64,000 bases of DNA, from positions 2,221,001-2,285,000 of the forward strand of contig JAFBJZ010000616.1 of the NCBI GenBank assembly GCA_016785225.1, written 5' to 3'. Source of the stretch: Psettodes erumei (Eukaryota > Chordata > Actinopteri > Pleuronectiformes > Psettodidae). The notes under the pieces are model-generated. The model had not been told where the DNA came from. It was given only the letters and a program-made list of their open reading frames with translations, and did not search any database. The translations under genes and the position numbers were made by a program. Of this stretch, positions 1-11,500 are shown one piece after another (position 1 is the stretch's first letter; every line of letters starts with the position of its first letter).

Positions 1-2308
1 AAATATCAGCATCTGTTAACCTCTCACCTCTCAATTAACATGTCTTATCTGTTTTTTCCATCTATAATGAACTGTGGTATAAAACCGCCCAAAACTATTT
101 GCTGTGTGTTTGTGTGTGTGTGTGTCGGGGGGGGGCGGGCGCACACACACGCACACAAACTGTCCCCATATATAGCTGAGGGAGAAAGACGTGACCACTC
201 AGTTTTTATCTCCGAATTATCAAACTTCTAGTAAAATAAAATCTCAGAGACAGATGAACTAATATCCATAACAAACAATGGCAAAATGTGACCCAGTATT
301 TACTGTGGAGCCATGAAAAAGTCATTATTGTTTTAACTTTCCCAAAATGTCAAACAATTCATCAGGCAAAAATGTCAAATATTCCTTGAGTTTCAGGTTG
401 TGAAATGTCAGGACTTGCTGTTTTTCTATGTTTTTGTATGTTGATTGAAAATTATTTTGGGTTTATGAACTGTTGTTCTCACAAAACTAGCAATTACAAA
501 ATGTCACTCTGTGACTCTGTGACTGTCACTCTGTGGGTACTCATGATTGCCATTATTTCACCATTTTATGACATTTTATAGACCAAACAATTGACAAAAT
601 GAATTCATGATGACAAGAATTAGTAATTGCAGCCCTAAATAGCATACTTTGATTCAGTACAGAGTTAATTAGGCAGAAACTTTGCAAGTACACGCATCCA
701 GTCGCAGATGAGTCACCCATCTCTGGAAAACAAAACACACATCTTTGTCTACGGTGCTAGGACTAAAGCCAGGCGACGTACAGTAGCACCACTCCTGATG
801 TATGGAAAGTCGCGTCCTCATCTCCACCGAGGGAAACGTGACGTGTAAAACACGTGGTGTGAGCGCCTACAGTATACGTATCTGACTCACACAACTGTCC
901 TCTCATTACAGAGATGAGGGGGAAATCAATAGAGACCAGGATGCATCATTAAGATAACGGCACGTCTCGTCACTTTCTGACCCACACCTGATACTTATTC
1001 ACGGAGAAATAGCAGAGCAGGGGGAAAACTCAAGGAGAGTGAGGCCGTCTGCATGGAGCATATACTCCAAATGAGAGGAGAGTTCACATAAAAGCACAGT
1101 CGAGAGCTAGATAGGAGAGAGAGAGGCAGATCACATACTCAACATATTAATAAAAAAAGGAAAGCCAGTGTTCCTTCAAATGGTGAAATTCTCAAATCGG
1201 GCTCAACACAAGCAGGCAGCACATGAATATAGTAGGATGGATGCCGCTGCTGCTTCCATCCTTGATCTTAATCTCCCACTTGTCTCGTGTGCCATGGCTG
1301 TGCATATACATGGAAATCCAGCTCGTAACTATATAAATCGCATTATTAACTGGTGACGGGAGCCGGCAAAGTCTCATGAAACATGCGTGGACGGGGCCAG
1401 GGGAGGCGCACGCACGAGATAAAAAAAAAAAACCCAGCGTTAACACGCTCGTCTTTCAGCCGGGAAACGCTGCATTGCAAAGGTTGACTCGGGTGACACT
1501 TGAGTGAGCCTGCAATGCACACATCTGAAAGGCAGTATAAATGAAAGTCGGGCAAGTGATTTATATGCCTGTGCTCTGAAGGGCTTTGAGCCTTGTTGCA
1601 TGACATGGAGTTTAAAGAATCTCGTCTAACTTGACCTCCTCAAATCTTTGAGAACCGCAGAAGAATAGACCATCTGAACGGTAATAATTCATACTTTCAA
1701 ATAGCCAAATTTAAACCAGGCTGGGCTATTATTACTGTTCAGCACACACGGCCTCCTGCACTGCTTTGTTAGATTATGGGCATTATCATGGCATTTTTTT
1801 TGTATAATGAGCTGAAGGCAGCGATTCTCGCACAGAGCCTGCATCCAACAGCTTGTGTGGCTTTGTGAAGAGAACCAAACTCAACTTGTGTCTTCTGTGA
1901 GTCCTCCGGTACACATACACACTCACAGACACACACATATACTCTATACACGATATGCACAAAGACCAGGAGGATCCACAGTAAGACAGTGCATGCATTG
2001 AGGGTGGCGTGTGCGAGCCGATGTTACCTTCTTGTAAAAACCTCACTTTACAAGGGTTTGGAAAAGGGATGTACCACTTCAAAGTGGTTGCCTCAGTAAA
2101 CAAACACACTGCTGTTGCAGCAGTGGAGCTGGAGAAATTTTTGTAAGAAATGTCCAGCAGGATCAACAAGACATTATTCTTCTTTAGTGCCTATTTTTCT
2201 TGCCTATTTTGTGTTTTGTCCTTTCGGTTAAGGGTCCAATAACCCCCTTCCCATCCCCAGTCTTTGTGATGTGAATCTCTAAAGCTTTTTCTTCACCCTC
2301 AACGCCGG
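1..2308. other. 3' flank / presumed 3' UTR side of st6galnac5
   Basis: This stretch lies beyond the stop codon of the minus-strand sialyltransferase, so its high-coordinate end should hold the 3' UTR. I found no canonical AATAAA or ATTAAA on the minus strand here, so the polyadenylation site is not placed. Variant signals (TATAAA, CATAAA as read on the minus strand) occur near 430-580 but are weak evidence. The rest is AT-rich, with a GT/CA palindrome near 101-160. Mammalian ST6GALNAC5 is followed by a convergent PIGK; no exon resembling PIGK was recognised here. Confidence 0.5.
101..160. repeat. GT-run / G-run / CA-run imperfect palindrome
   Basis: A TG microsatellite (about 103-125) is followed by an almost pure G run with a GC-rich tail (126-142) and then a CA run (143-160). 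The two outer arms are reverse complements over about 18 bases with one mismatch. The region can therefore fold as a hairpin with a G-rich loop, or adopt Z-DNA or quadruplex forms. Confidence 0.8.
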
Positions 2309-2561
2309 TCACGTCTTCTGGGATGTCAGGGGTACCTCCGTGACCTTCAGCGTCCAGTTGGCTGGGAGAGGCGGTGGGCTCCAGTCTGGTTGGTAGAAGT
2401 GGATGTCAAACGTCCGTGCCCAGTTGGCAAAGACACGCTTCTCAGTGATGAAGCGGTGGTGGCTGCCCCGCCGCCCCCGCTCGTGGGAAATGTACATGGC
2501 GCACTCGTCCGGACCACGGGGCTCGTAGTAATGATAGGGGACAGACTGGTGCTGAGGCTCC
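2309..2561 (-). CDS. st6galnac5: st6galnac5 coding exon 5 (motifs III and VS, stop)
   Basis: The acceptor ends CCACTGCAG above 2561; the first base completes an Arg codon. The exon codes for 83 further residues and ends at TGA (2309-2311). Motif III is VPYHYYEP and motif VS is HHRFITEK (H284, E289), both needed for catalysis in animal sialyltransferases. The block GPDECAMYISHERGRRGSHH is typical of the ST6GALNAC3/5/6 group. The last ~20 residues after PDW diverge from the mammalian C-terminus and add an NWT sequon. The frame stays open a little upstream of the acceptor, but the family alignment and phase set the boundary. Confidence 0.95.
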
Positions 2562-5500
2562 CTGCAGTGGTGGAGAGGGAGATAAGAGACAGCTGACATT
2601 TAAAAAATGCTTTGAGTCACTTCAGTTTCATGCGCCACCAGAATGTTCTTTTGGTGGTGGTGGAGCTTGATCTCCATTCCTTTGTTTGTCTGTGTAGGCT
2701 GTGTGCAGCTAGTTTTAATAACTTGTAAATGCCACATGCAGCTTAACGCGAAATGAAGAAAGCCATACGAATGAAGTTTGAAAAATAGTTGGTTTGAGCA
2801 TGAATAATGAAAGTTCTAAAAATGGAGCCCTGGGGTAGTAGATAGGGCAGCTTTTTGTGAAGTTCGAGACAGTACACGCATCAATCATATCAACGATGAC
2901 CTGTATCACAACAGGCAGTCAATATAAACAGTAGGTGGTCGTTTAGTCTGCATAATACAATGCTGAGCTTTGATTCCTTGCTGCCTGCTTCCACCTCCCT
3001 GTCCTCCTTTTTGTTAAGTTGGTTTGTTTGGTCTGGTTTTATTTGGTCACAAAATGGCCTACACATAACAATTTTCCACATTAAAAGAATAATAAAAAAA
3101 ACAACAACAAAGCGCATAGTTTCAATCCAATGTAACAGATGGACATGCAGAAACATAAAACAAACCAAATAAGTACTATAAAAAGGATATAAAACACAGT
3201 TGTGTGAAATTGAAGCCTGACACAGGATAAAAGACGAAGTTAAAGCAATCCGCTTCCATTGTTGTGCTAGCTGTCCAAAAGACTGCTGTGCCTCTGTGTC
3301 ATTACTGACCCAAAAGTTCTGGCATGCATATTTTATCATAGCAGATACAATAAGAGACATTATACACACTGTACTCAAACATTGCACATTCGCCCAAATC
3401 TCTCCTCTCTCCACTGGATTAAATTCATTTTCACACCAATTTGTAAAAAGATTCTGAAGATTTCACATCTTCTGGCAAACTGGCAAACTGAATGGCTTTA
3501 GATCCGAAAGTGCCATATCTTTTAAAATTTGCCTGCGCTGAGTATTAGTGTGAGATCAGGGACAGTTGTCATGTCAAGCTCATCAGGTTTGTTCCAGAGT
3601 AGACACTCGAGCAGTCAAATCGCATTTTTTCAAATATTTGAAATGGTTGAAACTAAAAGCAGGAAATATGCAGCAGGGGAAGTGATTCAAGTCCCTTTAC
3701 CCGAAAAGAAAACAGAGGCAGACATGGTCAAAATATGGGGGCACACGTTACCTCTTCCTTTAACTGTTGCTACATCCCTGCATGCTGCTGCATTAAGATC
3801 TCCCATAGGGTGTCCAATGCATTTGGCCATATTTGTTTTTAAATTGAAAAAAAGGAAATCCAGATAATTATGCTAATGACTCTGACAGCATAAATCACCT
3901 TCCATAATGAATGAATATCCTTGGTTTTTCATCTAAATTAATTTGGTGGTAATATCCAGACCTCTTCTATTTCAGACAATTTCAGGTCCTGGAATTTTCC
4001 CTGGCAGATACGGTGTCCACACACAGTCTTCATTGACCTGTCTGTCAAAAGTAATATTTCAGATGCCACTGTAATATTAATGAAGCATTTCAATCTCTTC
4101 TTTTCAGCATTTTCAGCTGCACCACATACATATATACTGTACCCATGTATTTTTTCATCAATTCCCATACCTTTATATATTTTTGTTCCCATATCTGTTT
4201 CCACTTATGGCCCCATTTGGTAATTCCTCTAGCCATCAGCCATCAAACAGCCTCAAAATGAGACTATTTGTTTCAGGACAATCAGACTCTCATGTGCATG
4301 GTTTACAATGCAGATGCCGCTCCAGATTGGTTATTCTAATCTCAAGGGACTTGAAATCATATTCCTTTGAAGATCTGGGAACACAGAGTGTCCGCAACAA
4401 GAGGATATTTCTTTGCTTTTCCAAATGTCACGACCAAAGATCTGAATTTTGGACAGTGAAACTGTTCAGTAGTTTAACTGCTTGTGTTGTCCTCTGGGTC
4501 AAGGTGACCCAGTGGTCGACAATTTGTCTTTCTTTGTGTGTGTGTGTGTGTGTGTGTGTGTTAAACATAAACAGTTTATGCAGAAGCTGTGTGCTCCTGT
4601 ACTGCCCCGCGTGAGCCAACTCCTCCACATCCTCGGAGTGTGGGACAGTTTGACCCGGTGCGAGGACACTGGGTGTATACTGAATACGAAGGGCAACAGG
4701 AGGGTTAAGAGTCACACCTACGATATGGAAATCAGACCCGGACAGTGTCATGTCATTCTCTAGTCTCTCCACATGCATTTAGTGAACTAAAAAGGCAAAA
4801 ATGTCACAAACATATAATTCAGCTGGAAAAAATATGCAGGTTGCCACTGTGGTCTAGCATCTTCAGAACAACAATAACTGAGGCTTGAGATTGATTGAAA
4901 TGTAAGTCATTAAGTCATATTTTTCAAACATACTTTTCTTCAAATGAAAATATGGTACTTTAAATAATGTAAGCAAGAGCAAGATAGAGCAGCAACTTAA
5001 CAGCATGCGAAACTATACCTCTGAAGCTAAGAGAGAAAAAGGAATTGGAGAGAAGAAGAGGACGGCATCACAACTCAAATTCTATCCAGATATCTCTGAT
5101 AATATAACAGCTGATGCATACTTTATATTTATTGGTTATTTATAAATATCTTGGCTTCATATCAATCCTTCATGTGGAATAAAGCATATTTGACATGCTG
5201 TTAGAGAAAGATTGGTTTTTGAATTGAGAGCTAAAAGGATTCATAAGTATATCAGCTTAAGACAACAGCTGCTGAAAGAAATGAACCTCTTCATCATCAA
5301 GAATGAATTTGTACTGAAATCCAAAATTTAAAAAAAAAGTTATTTGAATCCATCTGAGCCAGGTAAGAGGATAAAACAAAGACTGGATATTTTACAGTTT
5401 GTTCTTTTTATAGAGGAATCTAATAAGATTTGTTCTCTGTCCATTCAAATCCCCCAATTAAAAAGTGTTAACTGTCACTATTACTTGAGACGTGAGCTGT

Positions 5501-8500
5501 AATTCAAACATTAAACTCTGCTAATGAGGCAGGATGAGTTTGGTTGCCAGGAGCAAGATGGAGGCAGATCCGAACATGTATCCCATGGTTCTTAGCATTT
5601 CTATATATTTATATATTCTCATAAAAGTCTCATATAGGCTACTTTGTGACTGTGGCAGGCTTAGCCATCAGTCTGACCCCACAGGCGTTTTTCTGTGTTG
5701 TGTTGTGTGGTTGTGGTTATACTTTACTGCTATAAATTTGCAGCTGGTGACCTTGTAATTAGCGGTGTTGTGGCAAAATACTTCATGAATTCATTTGCAA
5801 TTAATTTGGAGATTATTAAAGTTTCATTGCAGCATCATCCACCAAGTCTCCTTCAATAACACCGATATGTAGGAAACCAAAATTTTGGTTGTTGGTTGTT
5901 TGGCTAACTAATGAAAACTACAATCTGAATTTGGAGAGCACATTTAAGGATCCGGTTTAAGGAACTGCACTGTTAAAGCTTAATGGGGCACACCACCAGT
6001 TTCACACACCAATCACAGGTGAAATACTCAGTCAATGTAATACACCACTAAAAACAGTGTTGTCACTTGAAAAGTTGACATTTGCTGAAGTTGACATTGA
6101 TTTTCAAAGGCCAACATACCCATGTTCAATGATTAATGCTACTACAATTTCTAGCAGCCATTTGCTGCAAAATTGTTCATCCAAATTACACTGCAGAGAA
6201 ATGAAGCCACCAGTTATGGCTTGTAGGTGCCCGAAATGTCAGATCTTTTGTTTTAAGTACAAGAAGGAAAACTGTTAATCTATTAAAAAGGGTTTAACAC
6301 TTCAGGTAGCTTTTGCACACAAATTTTTCAAACATCTAGAAAAGGAACATAGAGATACTGTGTGTACTGTGTGCAGTCCAGACTATACAATGACAAAAGG
6401 ACAAAATGGGTCCACAATAAACATCTTTTTTTCAAATGTAGCAAAGAAAAGCAGCTTTCTGTTGCCTGAGTTTCAGGGGACTAAAACTTGTGCTTCCTTT
6501 GCAGCCCTCAGCAGCAGATTGTGTGTCAGCTGGCTGTTGGTTGTTTTTATTGATACCACATTTGTGGCTTGTGCCCTGGATGAAAACTGAAAAAAAGTGC
6601 TGTGGGGAATATTTGTACACAGTAGCACCAACAAAATCAAATCAAACCAAAATGCTGGACAAAGCAAGAGGAGACAACTAGTTAAAGTAGTGTAGCAGGG
6701 AATTCGACCAGTTGAGCTGAATTTCCCTGATGACCTGACTCCACTCTCAAGGCTCTTATGAAAAGACTCGACAGAGGAAAACCTGTCTACTGATACTTAT
6801 ATGTAGTGTTGTCAGTGTAATACTTAGCAGGTGATATCTGCAAAATAAAGAAATATTTCATAGCACTTGCAAACACAACACTGGCCCACAGCCCGTTGTT
6901 GTTTGTGGTAGCCAGAAAAGGAGCAGAGTGAGACCTCAGCTTCTCCTCCCTCTCATGTATCGCATGCACATAGAAATGAAAATGAGTGTGAAATCTCATC
7001 ATCTTGAACACTTACCTTATTCTGCTGACTTGTTTACTGTTTATTGATTTATTTTAATAGACAGGCATTTTAAGCATTCCACAAACATCTCCGGCCACAC
7101 TGACATTTTATTTATCAGCTGCCTGAATATATCTGCTTTTAATCTTTCTTATCAGGTGGCTGTACTGCGCCTCTATGAATTTGTACACACTTGAAGCAAC
7201 AGCGTATGCGGCTCTGCTCCCAAAACCCTCGATGATGGTGCCCGCTGACGATGTTTTGCATTCAGCTCCACTTGTCTTACCTGCAGAAGTCAGGGGCAAC
7301 CATGCCGTAGACATTGATCCTATCGCACAGCTCCAGGGCGATGGTCATAGTGAACCAGCCCGTGCTCAGCCAAGAGTTTGATATCCTCCTGCAGCGGAGA
7401 GGAGCGGGGGAGGGCGAGAGAAAAGACAGTTGAATGGATTTCATGTGAGAGATCACAAGGATGAAAACTGTACCACATTTGATTTAAAAAAAACCCAATT
7501 AACCAGGATAGATAATAAGAAAATCTTGAATTAGTGTATTATGGCAGAATAAAGATTTTTCTAAATCCAGGAGTCGATTTCCCTGACTGCAAGATCATCT
7601 GCAAGGTCCCTCAAAGCTTCATTAAAATACAAATCCATCCCACATATCGACTCATACAAATGAACCCTGTCAAATAATCAAACCCTTAATCAGAAAATAG
7701 CTTTGGTCTGCATGTAGTGCAGATAGTTTCATGATGTAGTTTCCACTGCAGAACGACCTGCCCACTTTTACACTGCCGTTTTTTAGCAAAGAAATGAGCA
7801 CCAATCATAACTTTCTTAGCTATGTTGTTGGAGAAGAAATATGAAATGGTATTTACATGGCATTAAAAAATCTCTCTATCTAACTGCCCATCAGATTGCT
7901 CTGTCGGATGGAAGAAAAACACCCCAGTCTGACTACCATGCATTTTTCAAGAAACCCTTGTTGGTTTTGAACAGATTTAATGGGCTCCAGAGTCATGAAA
8001 CTTTCACAGTTTCTAAGGGGCCACGAAAACCTCAGTTAAAGTAAAGATAACTCAGTAAAAATAACTTGAATCAATATGAAACTAAAATAACTAAAACTTT
8101 GCTTCTAATGTTTAATAAACATGTACTGTTGAGAGTTAACTGAAATATTCCCATCACAGAATGAAATATTTACTTCTTTCATTCAGAGTGCAGTATATGA
8201 AGATTTTTTAAATTAAAAATATCATACATTTTTATGATTAGCATTATGATATAGCTCAAAGCACTGCTTACCCCAGCAGCCTCACAGAACTGCTAAGCGT
8301 GGCTGTAGACAAACTGCACGTAGCGACAGAAAACATCACGATGCTTGTCGGCCTGTAGCCAATCACTGCCAAGCACTCATACATAAATAGTCTTTAACTG
8401 CTGTGGTCCGAAGCACTTTTGGAACAATAAATATTCATCAAATCAATTTATCAATTAGCTGCAGTGAAAAAACATCGGAATTGTTCTTTTTCCATGCACC

Positions 8501-11500
8501 CAGGGTGAAAAATTGAAATAACAGCAGATTGCAGCGGGTTTACAATGCAAAACCCAGCAGGGAGAGATTTGAATCCTTCAGCTGAATCAGGCACAGCTGT
8601 GCCTCTTGTTCTGTTCCCCCTGCTGCACAGCTGAACCTCATCTTTACTGGGACTGGGGACCAGTAGATGTATTCATGCATCGGTTACCAGGTGCATTGTG
8701 AGATGGCCCACATATTAAATACATTGGAGAAGTTCCAAGATGAATGTAGGTAACCCCTGTAACCTATTTATAATTGTTCCAACAGGGTCAGTGATACATG
8801 TTGCATTTTATTGTGAGAAGCCCCTTCATATTTTGAAGAAAATGGGCTGCACTAAAAGAACAAACCTTTCATGCTGTCAGACATATTTACTTTGTCAGAA
8901 AATGAAGGCTGATGGAAGGAAAATTTCATTCAACAAGAGCAAAGGATGTTTTTGGAGGGGTTGATATTTTATTATGAGCATACTCATAAGTACTTTTTGC
9001 AATTTATTGTTATATGTAAGAAGCTGAGAAGTAGACCTTGAGACTTCATGAAATGTCTGGGTCAGGAAAATTCATCCTTTGGGCAGCATGAATATCTACA
9101 AAATTTCATACCCAAGTACCTGAGTCTGGACTACAATGATGGATCAGTGGATTTGACTGACAGGCCAACATGACTATCCACAGAGGCAACGCTGCTGACA
9201 TGGCTAAAAGTCTTTTTTTTTCAGTCAGACTTTAAACGTGTGAAAGTCAGTAATCGTAGCTTTTCTTTGGTGGTTTTTCCAGCACGTCAGATTTCTCTTT
9301 TTTTAAATGATCAAAATTTCACCCTGCTGTTTTTTAGAGGGTTTGTTACTGCTTCTTGTCTGTTCCTGCTTCTATGCTCTAACATCGGCTGAGGTTTTAA
9401 CTCCGCAAGGCAGAGAAACAAAGCCCAGCCTTGATAAAAAAAAAAAAAGTCTTGACACACACAAACAGGCAAGCCAACTCGACACTCTGCCTGCTTGACA
9501 CATTTGGAGTGGAAGGTTTACCTGGTTGTCTGAAAAGGTGTTCAGACTTTCTTTCTCTTATTTTTCGCACAGCGAGAACAGCGCAGGGGGATACACATCA
9601 GGCAACACTCCTGAAATAAAAGGCCTGCTTAGCATTTGTATTTTGAACACTTCCCCTGCTCTCTCCTGCTTGGGAATGCTGGGACAGAAGCACATGTTCG
9701 AGGGAAGCTTGAGGGGAGCAAGGGAATGTTAGCAGAGTGCTGAAAGTAGATCAGGGGGATGTTACTGTATTTTGTAACATCCCCCTGTAGATGGGACCCC
9801 TGAATGTCATTAAGAAAACATACTCTCGCTATGTTGCAGTGTTGGTCCACCTAACCCTTCGGTCCAAAGTGAAACATCTGGGAAAACTCGAGACAGTTTG
9901 CCATGAAAATATGTTCAGTGAGGAAACAAGAAAAAGGAGTGCGCATGACATGGAGGATTTATGGGAATTTTTGAGGGCGTTATATGAAGCATGAAAAACA
10001 CACTTGTAGTTGGACACTCAAATAAAATGGCAGATGGCGAAGAGAGTGCACTGGGGAGAGATTTCAGACGCAGCCTTAACTATCTTTCAGCAATTAGCCT
10101 AAGCACACAGCAACCCTCCTCCTCCGTCTCTGTTATTCCGCCCCGATCTGACCTGTGATACAGCGTGTTTGCTGGAGATATGTGTCTACCAGTGGTCAGT
10201 TCCCACTGTTTCACGGTGTTGCCAAAACTCCCAGATCAATTGCTCCTGCACTGGCACCGAGTGACAGCGTGATGAATAGTGACAATGCGCTTTTGTGTGC
10301 GACTGTCACCTTTATTACAGTCTGTTCATGTAAGACACAACACTGTCGACCCAAACTGATGCTATCGCAGCCGAAGCACAGACTTTTCATTTTCATTTAA
10401 TTAAGACAGGACCCAGGGTGTCTGGAACATGTTGATTTGTTGTGATATGCAAACGCGGCCACTGGGCTTCTTCAGTATGACAACAGCCTTGTCCCTGGAA
10501 TAAGCACAACCACACACACTCCTTTTGCAAATTAGAAAACTTTCAAAGTTCAAAGCACAACATTTTGTCGTCAAGCCCCCTGCGTTGGATGCGTGCAGGT
10601 CTTAGGAGCAGCATGCAGCTAATCTGACTTAAGAAGTCTTCCTCATTTCCTTGTTTATGAACATGCTGATGAATAATGTGGTGTGAAATGTCAAGCGCTT
10701 AGCTTCAGCGGCTGTCTTTTAAAGCAAGCTGTGAGCATGAAGGCAGACACAGGACACAGAGCAGAGCTGTTCCTCGTATTTGCACAGTTTGGTTCTGTAA
10801 ATCTAGCAAAAGTACCCGTCTCACGAGTAGATTAATTGTGTGTTGATCCTTGAGTCTTAAAATCTTAGTTCTCTTAAAAAGTGAGATTATATTCAGACAT
10901 TTAATAGAGGAAATTGGTTTGAAGCACTTGATATAACAAAAGAAGCTGGTTTGAAAAACGTCCTCTCACCCTGAAGACAGAGTGCACGAGTTTCTTTTTT
11001 CGTAAAAGGAAATTGTGCATATTAATGCAACACATTCAATACTTAATCAAATTAGTCAATGCTTTTTTTTCTCCCTAAAGGATTTAGCTCTAATTAGAAA
11101 ACCAGGAGCTGATCAGAGAAAGAGCATTGTGCTGCTGTTTGGGTTTTTGTTGTTGCATTGACTTAATTTCTGCAGAGCAGGTGTACTGTCATTGAGTTTG
11201 GCTGTTATGGAGCTGCTGAGAGAGAAAGGTCACATGAAGGTGCGATGAGGCGTAATTAGTTGAAGCCGAAACACCTGTTGCACATCATGGCCACTCTTTT
11301 GAGGACACCGAGCAGACTCACACGTTACCGCGAAAGTCTTTGTTGATGTGGAATTTTTTTGGTACCTGAAACATCAGCAGGCGCATACAGTGTAAAGCTT
11401 TGAACCGACATGTTCAACCTGAGTGACTGCAATGATTAGAGGTTGTTTGGTGTTTATTTATTTATTTTTCCACTTCACTTCTTCCAAGGTCATCTGTATC

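Larger units (their letters stand above)
2562..7280 (-). other. st6galnac5 intron 4
   Basis: Intron of 4719 bp between exons 4 and 5, GT-AG, phase 2. It holds a piggyBac-like short element at 4478-4704 with an internal TG microsatellite. A minus-strand open stretch of 174 codons at 2890-3414 is noted but not accepted as a gene; the 2.9-4.4 kb part may be decayed retroelement sequence that I could not classify. Nothing else recognised. Confidence 0.8.

Noticed and set aside
2390..2596. Plus-strand ORF opposite exon 5
   Set aside because: Antisense shadow of the conserved last exon.
2890..3414. 174-codon open stretch on the minus strand in intron 4
   Set aside because: No family resemblance, low-complexity hydrophobic C-terminal half, no splice or promoter context. 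May be part of a decayed retroelement but could not be classified.
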